DNA of 6,815 bases from Hyphomicrobiaceae bacterium (GCA_017353825.1 JAFMSC010000238.1:1-6815); one strand, 5' to 3'; positions 1 through 5,694 are shown, counted from the first letter of the stretch. Notes: generated by a model from the letters alone, not told the origin. Numbers and translations are program-made.

Positions 1-802
1 CGCCGAGCGTCTTGGCGAACTCGTCGTCGACCTTGGGCAGCACGGGCTTGGCCACCTCCTTCACCATCACGGTAAACTCGGCGTCCTTGCCGGCCAGCTC
101 CTTGGCCCCGTAGGTATCGGGGAATTTGGCGGCGACCACGCGCTCCTCCCCGGCCTTGACCCCGACCAGGCCCTCCGCCAGGCCCGGAATGAGCTGGCCC
201 TCGCCGAGCACCAGCTCGGCATCCTCGGCGCGCCCGCCGTCGAACTCCGTACCCTCGATGCGGCCGACGTAGTCCATCCTCAGGCGGTCGCCCAGGGCGG
301 CCGCCCTGCCTTCCTCGGCCTCATAGCGCACAGAAGCCCGCTCAAGGTCAGCCAGCGCCTTGTCGACGGCCTCCTCGCTCACCTCTGCAACCTCGCGCTC
401 GAGCTTGAGCACCGACAGGTCCGTGACGGTGATGTTAGGCAGCACCTCAAACGACAGCGTGTAGGCAAGATCGCCCTGGCCGGCGAGGATCTTATCCATC
501 TCTTCCTTGTTCTCGCCGAAGCCGCCGATGGTAGGCTGATGCGCCGGCCGCTCGTTGCGATCGGAGATGGCCTGGCGGCTGGTCTCCTCCAGCGCCTGCT
601 GCACCACCTCCGCCATCAGTGTGCGGCCGAACAGCTTCTTGAGGTGCGCCACCGGCACCTTGCCCTTGCGGAAGCCCTTGAGCTGGACCTGGTCCTTGAC
701 CTCGTCGATGCGCGACTGAAAGCGCAGCCCCAGCTCGCCCTGGCCGACGACCACCTTCAGCTCACGCTTCAGGCCCGATGTGCTGGTTTCCGTGACTTGC
801 AT
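1..802 (-). CDS. tig: Trigger factor, N-terminal 267 residues (C-terminus off the left edge)
   Basis: Ribosome-bound chaperone and peptidyl-prolyl isomerase that receives nascent chains at the exit tunnel. Reading the minus strand from ATG at 802 gives an open frame to the window edge. The ribosome-docking signature GFRKGKVP is at residues 43-50 of the N-terminal domain. An FKBP-type PPIase domain spans about 160-250 (GDRLRMDYVGRIEGTEFDGG, then LIPGLAEGLVGVKAGEERV and FPDTYGAKELAGKDAEF). The C-terminal helical chaperone arms, roughly 180 further residues in typical family members, would lie left of position 1. The start is the first ATG before the conserved N-terminus (MQVTETSTSGLKRELKVVV); the upstream Shine-Dalgarno sequence is weak. 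The gene lies 70 bp after a co-oriented tRNA-Leu and may be read from the same transcript. In many bacteria clpP and clpX follow tig, but that region is not visible here. Confidence 0.96.
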   Translation of the reverse strand, partial: MQVTETSTSGLKRELKVVVGQGELGLRFQSRIDEVKDQVQLKGFRKGKVPVAHLKKLFGRTLMAEVVQQALEETSRQAISDRNERPAHQPTIGGFGENKEEMDKILAGQGDLAYTLSFEVLPNITVTDLSVLKLEREVAEVSEEAVDKALADLERASVRYEAEEGRAAALGDRLRMDYVGRIEGTEFDGGRAEDAELVLGEGQLIPGLAEGLVGVKAGEERVVAAKFPDTYGAKELAGKDAEFTVMVKEVAKPVLPKVDDEFAKTLG

Positions 803-853
803 CGCTCTCGTCTCAGTTGTTCCAGCCGCACGAGGGGCTCGCTTAGAGGACAG

Positions 854-865
854 GTCCCGCGGGAC
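854..865. repeat. 12-bp perfect palindrome in the tRNA-Leu/tig spacer
   Basis: GTCCCGCGGGAC is self-complementary, and GGAC at 848-851 can also pair with GTCC at 854-857, so alternative small hairpins are possible. It lies between the tRNA 3' end and the tig start. No T-tract follows on the minus strand, so it is not a standard terminator. A processing signal or weak attenuator is possible, but chance is also plausible in GC-rich DNA. Confidence 0.4.
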
Positions 866-872
866 AATCGCG

Positions 873-957
873 TGGTGCGGGCGGAGGGACTCGAACCCCC
901 ACGACTTGCGTCACAGGAACCTAAATCCTGCGCGTCTACCAGTTCCGCCACGCCCGC
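873..957 (-). tRNA. tRNA-Leu, anticodon UAG, CCA encoded
   Basis: The minus strand folds into a complete class II tRNA. The 7-bp acceptor stem is GCGGGCG with CGCCCGC, the D arm is GCG...CGC around AACTGGTAGA, and the anticodon stem is CAGGA/TCCTG with loop TTTAGGT. A long variable arm (GAC-GCAA-GTC) marks a leucine/serine-type tRNA. The T arm is GGGGG-TTCGAGT-CCCTC with one G-U pair. The discriminator A is followed by an encoded CCA at 875-873. The loop puts UAG at positions 34-36, which reads CUN leucine codons. It is transcribed toward tig. Confidence 0.97.
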
Positions 958-1055
958 AAGACCCTTTGCAGGCTTCCGCCGCCGACAAGCGCGCCGGGAG
1001 GGGAAAAGGGCCGGCCCAGGTCGCCCCGCGACGCCTGCGCTGTGGGTTAGGCGCA

Positions 1056-1085
1056 CATATATCGGCGGAGGCCCCACAAGATCAA
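1056..1085 (-). promoter_or_regulatory. Candidate promoter for tRNA-Leu (and possibly tig)
   Basis: On the minus strand, TTGATC (1085-1080) and TATATG (1061-1056) are separated by 18 bp and each matches the sigma-70 consensus at 4 of 6 positions. Transcription would begin near 1049, about 90 nt before the tRNA. The -35 element lies inside the first copy of the repeat at 1080-1132. This is a motif match only. Confidence 0.35.
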
Positions 1086-1132
1086 TGCTGAATCAATGCT
1101 GAAAACGGCGTGATCAATCCTGAAACGGCGTG
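1080..1132. repeat. Three-copy direct repeat, ATCAATSCTGA core
   Basis: The core ATCAATGCTGA occurs at 1081-1091 and again head-to-tail at 1092-1102. A third copy, ATCAATCCTGA, is at 1113-1123. Copies two and three are each followed by A-tract plus ACGGCGTG (1103-1112 and 1124-1132), giving a nested 11-bp and 21-bp periodicity. On the minus strand each core reads TCAGSATTGAT and so contains a -35-like TTGAT. There is no coding signal. It could be a repeated regulator site for the tRNA-Leu promoter or a local replication-slippage product. Confidence 0.6.
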
Positions 1133-1292
1133 CGACCAGGCGGTTGCCACCCAGACGAGCAGGCCCAACAAGGCAGCGTCAGGCCGTAGGGCAGCGTTTT
1201 TGTTGCCTCGCCGCCCCGCGGCGCACGCCCTACGACCCCGCTTGCCTCTGCCCATTCCCTGGTCCAGGTTTGGCGAATCTCGAGGCTCCAAC

Positions 1293-1298
1293 GGAGGG
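1293..1298 (+). promoter_or_regulatory. Ribosome binding site fixing the cysK GTG start
   Basis: GGAGGG ends 9 nt before GTG at 1308. It is the only strong Shine-Dalgarno sequence near the conserved protein start, and it argues against the upstream in-frame start at 1110. Confidence 0.75.
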
Positions 1299-1307
1299 CC
1301 CACCCCC

Positions 1308-2360
1308 GTGACTATCGCCAGCGGCGTAGTCGCCGCAGTCGGCCGCACGCCCCTCATCAAGCTCAGGCGGGCCTCGGAGGAGACCGGCTGCACCATCCTG
1401 GGCAAGGCCGAGTTCATGAACCCCGGCCAGTCGGTGAAGGACCGCGCCGCCCTGTTCATGATCCAAGATGCCAGGCAACGCGGCACCCTCCAGCCCGGCG
1501 GCACCATCGTTGAGGGCACGGCGGGCAACACCGGCATCGGCCTTGCCGTCATCGGCAACGCCTTGGGCTTGCGCACCGTCATCGTGATCCCTGTGACCCA
1601 GAGCAAGGAGAAGAAGGACGCCCTCCGGCTTCTCGGCGCCCAGCTGATCGAGGTTCCGGCGGTCCCCTACCGCAATCCCAACAACTACGTGCATTACTCC
1701 GAGCGCCTGGCCAAGGCGCTGGCCGCCACCGAGCCCAACGGCGCCATCTGGGCCAACCAATGGGACAACACCGCCAACCGCCGCGCGCACATCGAGGGCA
1801 CCGCAGAGGAGATCTGGGCCGACACCCATGGCAAGGTGGACGGCTTCGTCTCGGCGGTCGGCTCGGGGGGCACGCTGGGCGGCGTCTCCGACGGCCTCAA
1901 GGCCAAGAACAAGGCGATCCAGATCGCGCTGGCCGACGTACCCGGCGCGTCGCTCTACAGCTATTACACCACGGGCCAACTCAAGGCCGAGGGCTCCTCC
2001 ATCACGGAGGGCATCGGCCAGGGCCGCCTCACCAAGAACCTCGAGGGCGCCGCCGTGGATCACGCCTACCTGATCCCCGACGAGGAATCGGTGCCGATCT
2101 GCTTCCAGCTCCTGCAGGAGGAAGGCCTGTGCCTTGGCGGCTCCACCGGCGTCAACGTCGCCGGCGCCATCCGCCTCGCCAGCGAGATGGGCCCCGGCCA
2201 TACCATCGTGACCATGCTGTGCGACTACGGCACCCGCTACCAGTCCAAGCTCTTCGACCCCGCGTTCCTGCGGTCGAAGAACCTGCCGGTTCCCAAGTGG
2301 CTCGCCGAGACGCCGCCGCCCGTGCCCGGCGTGTTCGTGGACGCCGACAAAGCCCAATGA
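1308..2360 (+). CDS. cysK: Cysteine synthase (O-acetylserine sulfhydrylase type, PLP-dependent)
   Basis: Cytosolic fold-type II PLP enzyme predicted to make cysteine from O-acetylserine and sulfide. The GTG start gives 350 residues, somewhat longer than the roughly 320 usual for CysK. Visible features in order: N-terminal GRTPLIKL (12-19); the PLP lysine in NPGQSVKDRAA (Lys44); the substrate loop EGTAGNTGIG (69-78), where most CysK proteins have a PTSGNTG-type sequence; the PLP-phosphate loop GSGGTLGG (185-192); TEGIGQG (233-239); GGSTG with Ser279 at the PLP ring nitrogen; and CDYGTRYQSKLFD (305-317). The last motif and the C-terminal tail resemble cystathionine beta-synthase and the 'cysteine synthase A' proteins common in alphaproteobacteria. 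A beta-synthase or desulfhydrase side activity cannot be excluded from sequence. The TGA overlaps the alaX ATG, so the two genes are very probably co-transcribed and translationally coupled. Confidence 0.93.
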   Translation: MTIASGVVAAVGRTPLIKLRRASEETGCTILGKAEFMNPGQSVKDRAALFMIQDARQRGTLQPGGTIVEGTAGNTGIGLAVIGNALGLRTVIVIPVTQSKEKKDALRLLGAQLIEVPAVPYRNPNNYVHYSERLAKALAATEPNGAIWANQWDNTANRRAHIEGTAEEIWADTHGKVDGFVSAVGSGGTLGGVSDGLKAKNKAIQIALADVPGASLYSYYTTGQLKAEGSSITEGIGQGRLTKNLEGAAVDHAYLIPDEESVPICFQLLQEEGLCLGGSTGVNVAGAIRLASEMGPGHTIVTMLCDYGTRYQSKLFDPAFLRSKNLPVPKWLAETPPPVPGVFVDADKAQ

Positions 2361-3079
2361 CCGAGCAACTCTACCGAACCGATGCCTACCTGCGCGAGTG
2401 TACGGCGCAGGTGCTCGCCGTCAATGAGCGCGGCGGCATTATCCTGGATCGGACGGTGTTCTATGCCGCCGCCGGCGGGCAGCCTGGCGACAGGGGTGTG
2501 CTGGACATCGATGGCGCGGGGAGCTGCCCGATCGCCACGACGGTCTACGACACCGACAAGCGCACCATCGTTCATGTACCCGCCGAGGGTGCGGCTTTGC
2601 CGGCACCAGGCCAGAGCGTGCGGGCGAGCCTCGACTGGGCCTTCCGCTCGCCGCTGATGCGCATGCACACGACCCTGCACCTGCTCTGCGCGCTGGTGAA
2701 GTTCCCGGTCACTGGCGGGCAGGTGAGCCCCGACGACAGCCGGCTCGATTTCGACATCGACGACCCCTCCGCCGTCGACAAGGAAAAGCTGACGGCCGAC
2801 CTCAACGCGCTCATCGCGGCAGACCATCCGGTCAACGAGCGCTGGATCACCGACGCCGAGCTCGAAGCCAATCCGGGCCTGGTGCGTACCATGTCGGTGA
2901 AGCCGCCCACGGGGACCGGCCGCGTGCGCCTTGTCCTCATCGGCGAGAACGGTTCGGTCGACACGCAGCCATGCGGTGGCACCCACGTGGGCTGCACCAG
3001 CGAGATCGGTCGCGTGGTGGTCACCCGCATCGAGAAGAAGGGCCGGCTGAACCGCCGCATCCGTGTCTCGTTCGCTTGA
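2357..3079 (+). CDS. alaX: AlaX-type alanyl-tRNA editing protein (zinc-dependent hydrolase)
   Basis: Free-standing homologue of the alanyl-tRNA synthetase editing domain. The family deacylates tRNA-Ala wrongly charged with serine or glycine. The protein has 240 residues with an N-terminal beta-barrel part (LDRTVFYAAAGGQPGDRG, 30-47, the conserved FY..GGQ.GD.G segment) and a catalytic part carrying both zinc motifs: HTTLH (His104, His108) and CGGTH (Cys206, His210). The glycine-rich N-terminal domain and the length suggest the AlaX-M class rather than the short form. ATG 2357 lies within ATGA overlapping the cysK stop, typical of translational coupling, so no separate ribosome site is needed. 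Because cysK consumes a serine derivative, expression of a serine-mischarging editor alongside it is suggestive, but that link is inference. A hairpin begins 3 nt after the stop. Confidence 0.94.
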   Translation: MTEQLYRTDAYLRECTAQVLAVNERGGIILDRTVFYAAAGGQPGDRGVLDIDGAGSCPIATTVYDTDKRTIVHVPAEGAALPAPGQSVRASLDWAFRSPLMRMHTTLHLLCALVKFPVTGGQVSPDDSRLDFDIDDPSAVDKEKLTADLNALIAADHPVNERWITDAELEANPGLVRTMSVKPPTGTGRVRLVLIGENGSVDTQPCGGTHVGCTSEIGRVVVTRIEKKGRLNRRIRVSFA

Positions 3080-3081
3080 GA

Positions 3082-3107
3082 GTCCCGCGCCCGCCGCGAT
3101 GCGGGAC
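3082..3107 (+). terminator. Probable terminator hairpin after alaX
   Basis: GTCCCGC (3082-3088) pairs perfectly with GCGGGAC (3101-3107) around a 12-nt loop, starting 3 nt after the alaX stop. The downstream tract (CCTTGCCCC) is poor in T, so termination may be incomplete or Rho-assisted. Confidence 0.55.
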
Positions 3108-3114
3108 CCTTGCC

Positions 3115-3140
3115 CCAATCTTTGCTTCCAATCTTTGCTT
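3115..3140. repeat. Perfect 2 x 13-bp tandem duplication
   Basis: CCAATCTTTGCTT occurs twice head-to-tail (3115-3127 and 3128-3140) and is followed by TATAAG. It is an AT-rich patch within GC-rich spacer, just after the operon hairpin. TATAAG at 3140-3145 could act as a -10 element for the DUF502 gene, but no good -35 lies at the right distance. Confidence 0.7.
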
Positions 3141-3308
3141 ATAAGGCGAGCGTTCAAGCCGGCAGCGTGAGCTCGGCTCGCAAGTTGGGCTGGGAGCCCG
3201 GCCGCGTTGGCATCGGCAATTCGGGCTCGTCCGGCTCGTTGGCTAGGAATCGCATCAGCGGCCGGCAACGTCCCTCGGACGCACGATTCGGGAGCAGGGC
3301 AGCCGCGT

Positions 3309-3321
3309 CGTCACGGTGACG
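3309..3321. repeat. 6-1-6 inverted repeat upstream of the DUF502 gene
   Basis: CGTCAC-G-GTGACG is perfectly symmetrical and ends 21 nt before the ATG at 3343. It could be an operator or a leader hairpin. No regulator is identifiable from the motif alone. Confidence 0.4.
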
Positions 3322-3342
3322 TTGACATCGCGAGGTCCATCA

Positions 3343-4016
3343 ATGCGCTCCATCCTCGGCACGATCTGGCGAACCGGGATCGTTGGCAATCTGCTTGCCG
3401 GCCTCATCGCATTGCTCCCGCTCGTGTTGACCGTCGTCATCATCAGCTGGATCGTCGGCGTTGTGGCAGCGAGCCTGGGACCCGGCACCTGGTTCGGCGA
3501 TCTGCTGATCAGCAGCGGTGCGGCGATTATCGGCCCCAAGCGCGAGTTGATCGCCTTCGTCGTCGGTGCCGGCTTGGCCCTCGCCGGCCTCTGGTTCCTA
3601 GGCCTGGTCGTGCGCGTTCAGGCACGGCGGGCGCTGGAGGAGACCTTCGACGGGGTGTTCGGGAGGGTGCCCTTGTTCCGGGCCATCTACCGCCCGGTCT
3701 CACAGGTCGTTCGCATGTTTGCAGGCAGCAACGCCGATCTGGCGGCCATGTCAGTCGTCATGTGCCGGCTGGGAGGCCAGCAGGGCGTCGATGTGCCGGC
3801 CCTGCTCGCCTCGCACCAAGTCTTCGACGTTGCCGGCGAGCGGCGCCTGCTCGTCTATCTGCCGACATCGCCGCTGCCTGCGTGGGAGGCCTTGTGCTGG
3901 TCCCGGAATGCTGCGTCAATCCGATGCCGGGCATGGACACCGATGAGCTGATCAAGCTCTACCTTTCGTTCGGCGTGCTGGCTCCGGAGGTGATGCCTGG
4001 AATTCCCCGCTCCTGA
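3343..4016 (+). CDS. DUF502 (COG2928) family membrane protein, frame interrupted near 3885
   Basis: Inner-membrane protein of unknown function; the plant relatives are the COV/LCV proteins. As read from ATG 3343 it has two hydrophobic segments (about 14-43 and 69-90), then a soluble part with the family motif FGRVPLFRAIYRPVSQVV (106-123) and VYLPTSPLPAW (171-181). After Trp181 this frame continues as unrelated LCWSRNAASIRCR and stops at 3951. The expected family C-terminus, GGLVLVPECCVNPMPGMDTD then ELIKLYLSFGVLAPEVMPGI, lies in the -1 frame and ends at 4016. Restoring one G in the GGG at 3884-3886 gives TGG-GGA-GGC and a continuous 224-residue protein. A sequencing error or a recent one-base deletion is most likely. 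A GTG at 3316 is an alternative, weaker start. The stretch between the family motif and PTSP departs from the commonest DUF502 sequence, so this may be a subfamily. It is separated from alaX by 263 bp and a hairpin, so it is probably its own unit. Confidence 0.82.
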
Positions 4017-4053
4017 TCCATGGAGAGGACGGGGATGGTGGCTCGCTGCCCTC

Positions 4054-4078
4054 GTCGACGGGCCCCGGCGCCGTCGAC
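4054..4078. terminator. Strong GC hairpin downstream of the DUF502 gene
   Basis: GTCGACGG (4054-4061) and CCGTCGAC (4071-4078) form a perfect 8-bp stem with a 9-nt loop, 37 nt after the DUF502 stop. No T-tract follows on either strand, so it is a candidate terminator or mRNA-end stabiliser rather than a textbook intrinsic terminator. Confidence 0.4.
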
Positions 4079-4081
4079 CGG

Positions 4082-4095
4082 CCGGAGCGCTCCGG
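4082..4095. repeat. 14-bp perfect palindrome
   Basis: CCGGAGCGCTCCGG is fully self-complementary and lies 3 bp beyond the hairpin at 4054-4078. Together they make a compact symmetrical block in the convergent spacer. Confidence 0.5.
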
Positions 4096-4209
4096 ATGGC
4101 CTCCGCATCGCGATCGACCTGCCTCGGCATTTCATCGACGCGACCATGTGTTGGTCCGCATGCGCTGGCCGTGCGCAGCTTCTGAGCGCGGATGAGCCGC
4201 TCACAACAG

Positions 4210-4240
4210 TATGGTTTGGCTTTATTTATGGTATGGCTTT
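4210..4240. repeat. AT-rich imperfect direct repeat (13 of 14 bp)
   Basis: TATGGTTTGGCTTT (4210-4223) recurs as TATGGTATGGCTTT (4227-4240), 17 bp apart. It is the most AT-rich patch of the convergent spacer, and its function is unknown. Confidence 0.5.
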
Positions 4241-4271
4241 CTGCTGATACGGCGGCGGTCGAGCGCGCTCT

Positions 4272-4289
4272 GGCTCGGGAGCACGAGCC
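4272..4289. repeat. 6-bp-stem hairpin in the convergent spacer
   Basis: GGCTCG (4272-4277) and CGAGCC (4284-4289) are perfect complements around a 6-nt loop. It lies about 55 bp beyond the mntH stop and has no T-tract. It may help stop transcripts from either side, but this is weakly supported. Confidence 0.3.
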
Positions 4290-4310
4290 CCTTGCGCGTT
4301 GCTAAACCGC

Positions 4311-4326
4311 CGACTCTGGCAAGTCG
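4311..4326 (-). terminator. Weak candidate mntH terminator
   Basis: On the minus strand CGACT and AGTCG pair around TGCCAG, starting 18 nt after the mntH stop. GGCGGTTTAGC follows, giving only three T. The short stem and poor T-tract make this tentative. Confidence 0.25.
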
Positions 4327-4344
4327 CCGTCGTGACCCGTTGCC

Positions 4345-5661
4345 CTATGGTAGCCGCGGCACAGACACGCCGAACGTCTGCAGGATCAGCAGCATGTTGA
4401 GCAACAACACGACGACGGCGCCAGCGATCGCCACCACATTCGTCAGCTTGCGATTGACGAACGATCCCATGATGTCGCGCCGACGCGTGAACATGACAAG
4501 CGCGACCATCGGAAAGGGCAGGGCGATGCTCAGCACCACCTGACTGATCACCAGCGCGTTGGTGGCGTTGACACCGAGAGCGACGACGACGAACGCCGGC
4601 ACCATCGTCACGAGCCGTCGCACCCAGATGGGAATACGGAAGCCGACGAAGCCTTGCATGATCAGCTGTCCGGCCATTGTTCCGACCGTCGAGCTTGATA
4701 CGCCGGACGCGAGCAGCGAGATGAGGAAGATGCCAGCCGCAGCGCCGCCGAGAAGCGGTGTCAGCGTGTGATAGGCGGTTTGGATCTCCGCCACCTCGCT
4801 GTGCCCGGTGTGGAAAGCGCTCGAAGCCATCATGACCATGGCCATATTGACGAAACCCGCGACCGCGAGCGCGACGATCACTTCAGTATTGGAAATCCGC
4901 AGGATCTTGTGCTTCTCCCGGTCGTCGCGGGCAGGTATCCGCGCCTGGGTAAGGCCTGAGTGCAGGTAAACGGCGTGCGGCATGACCGTCGCCCCGATGA
5001 TGCCGACAGCCAGCAGCAGCGCCTCGCCGTCGGGCAGCTGCGGCAACACGGTGTGAAGCGTCGCCGAGCGCCAATCGACGGGGGCAATGAACATTTCGGC
5101 AAGGTAACAAAGCGCGATCAGCGCCACCAAGTTGGCGATGATCAGTTCGACCGGACGGAAGCCGAAGCGCTCGAACAGCAGGATTGCACAAACGATCACG
5201 CCGGTGATGATCATGCCGTAGAGCAGCGGGACGCCGAATAGAAGCGACAGACCGATTGCGCCGCCAAGAAACTCCGCAAGATCGGTCGCCATGGCGGCGA
5301 TCTCGCTCACCACCCACATCGTCCAAACCACCGGGCTTGCGAACTCAGCGCGGCACATCTCCGCCAGGTTGCGGCCCGTTACGATGCCGAGTTTGGCCGA
5401 CAGGGCCTGGAACAGCATCGCCACCAGGTTGGCCAACAACACCACCCACAAGAGCGTGTAGCCGTACTTGGCGCCCGCCTGGATGTTGGTCGCGAAGTTG
5501 CCCGGGTCCATGTACGCGATCGAGGCCACCACTGCGGGCCCGACGAAGGCCACATAGGACCGTACGTTCCCGCGTCCGGTCAGCGCCTCGCGCGCTGCCG
5601 ATACCGTCCGCTCGCTCAGCGAGCCTTCCCTCTGGACTGCTTCTGTCATGGCTGAAGTCAT
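4345..5661 (-). CDS. mntH: Nramp-family proton-coupled Mn(II) transporter MntH
   Basis: Inner-membrane importer of Mn(II), with weaker uptake of Fe(II) and other divalent metals, driven by protons. The 438 residues are slightly longer than E. coli MntH because of a roughly 30-residue cytosolic N-terminus, and about 11 hydrophobic segments follow. Family hallmarks present: DPGNFATN in TM1 (Asp52, Asn55, metal ligands); the TM3 acidic set in SEIAAMATDLAEFLGG (Glu120, Asp127, Glu130); ATVMPHAVYLHS in TM6 (Ala224, Met227 metal ligand, His229); and SQVVLSIALPF in TM10 (Gln374). ATG 5661 is preferred over ATG 5649 because TGAGGT (5673-5668) lies 6 nt upstream. The gene diverges from mntR. A perfect MntR-like operator lies over its predicted transcription start and abuts its ribosome site, so repression by Mn-loaded MntR is expected. 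No yybP-ykoY-type leader fits, since the predicted leader is only about 30 nt. Confidence 0.97.
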   Translation of the reverse strand: MTSAMTEAVQREGSLSERTVSAAREALTGRGNVRSYVAFVGPAVVASIAYMDPGNFATNIQAGAKYGYTLLWVVLLANLVAMLFQALSAKLGIVTGRNLAEMCRAEFASPVVWTMWVVSEIAAMATDLAEFLGGAIGLSLLFGVPLLYGMIITGVIVCAILLFERFGFRPVELIIANLVALIALCYLAEMFIAPVDWRSATLHTVLPQLPDGEALLLAVGIIGATVMPHAVYLHSGLTQARIPARDDREKHKILRISNTEVIVALAVAGFVNMAMVMMASSAFHTGHSEVAEIQTAYHTLTPLLGGAAAGIFLISLLASGVSSSTVGTMAGQLIMQGFVGFRIPIWVRRLVTMVPAFVVVALGVNATNALVISQVVLSIALPFPMVALVMFTRRRDIMGSFVNRKLTNVVAIAGAVVVLLLNMLLILQTFGVSVPRLP

Positions 5662-5674
5662 ACAATTACCTCAA

Positions 5675-5694
5675 GGTGTAGCATCGGCTACACC
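5675..5694. promoter_or_regulatory. MntR operator (perfect 8-4-8 inverted repeat)
   Basis: GGTGTAGC-ATCG-GCTACACC is a perfect inverted repeat. The E. coli MntR box, as I recall it, is AACATAGC-AAAG-GCTATGTT: the same arm length, the same 4-bp spacer ending in G, and the same inner TAGC/GCTA. The site lies between the predicted mntH -10 and its ribosome site, covering the expected transcription start. That is the right place for a repressor, and mntR is the adjacent gene. Confidence 0.85.

Larger units (their letters stand above)
958..1307. other. Intergenic region between tRNA-Leu and cysK
   Basis: This is a divergent spacer of 350 bp. It holds the candidate tRNA promoter and the three-copy repeat near 1080-1132. 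An open frame in phase with cysK extends upstream to 1110, but its translation is rich in Arg, Pro and Ala and lacks cysteine-synthase features. No promoter for cysK stands out. A T5 run near 1197-1201 lies in a weak inverted repeat and is not a convincing terminator. Confidence 0.5.
4017..4344. other. Convergent spacer between the DUF502 gene and mntH
   Basis: The 328 bp contain no convincing gene: the short open frames on both strands translate to Arg/Pro/Ala-rich sequence without family resemblance. It contains the hairpin and palindrome at 4054-4095, an AT-rich direct repeat at 4210-4240, and two small hairpins nearer mntH. This fits a region where two converging transcripts end. Confidence 0.5.

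Noticed and set aside
873..957. tRNA-Leu as an integration site for a mobile element
   Set aside because: No integrase, no duplicated tRNA 3' end found in the window, and ordinary housekeeping genes on both sides.
1110..1307. In-frame N-terminal extension of the cysteine synthase (66 more residues)
   Set aside because: The extension is Arg/Pro/Ala-rich, overlaps the repeat region and has no family homology that I recognise. A strong ribosome site lies just before GTG 1308.
1230..2357. 375-residue open frame antisense to the cysteine synthase gene
   Set aside because: Composition is Gly/Ala/Arg/Asp-rich with no domain. It is an antisense shadow of a confidently identified gene in GC-rich DNA.
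2237..3268. 343-residue open frame antisense to alaX
   Set aside because: Same shadow effect; no recognisable motifs, and alaX carries intact zinc motifs on the other strand.
4020..4247. Small open frame (75 residues) after the DUF502 gene
   Set aside because: No ribosome site, crosses the hairpin and palindrome block, and the translation resembles no family.
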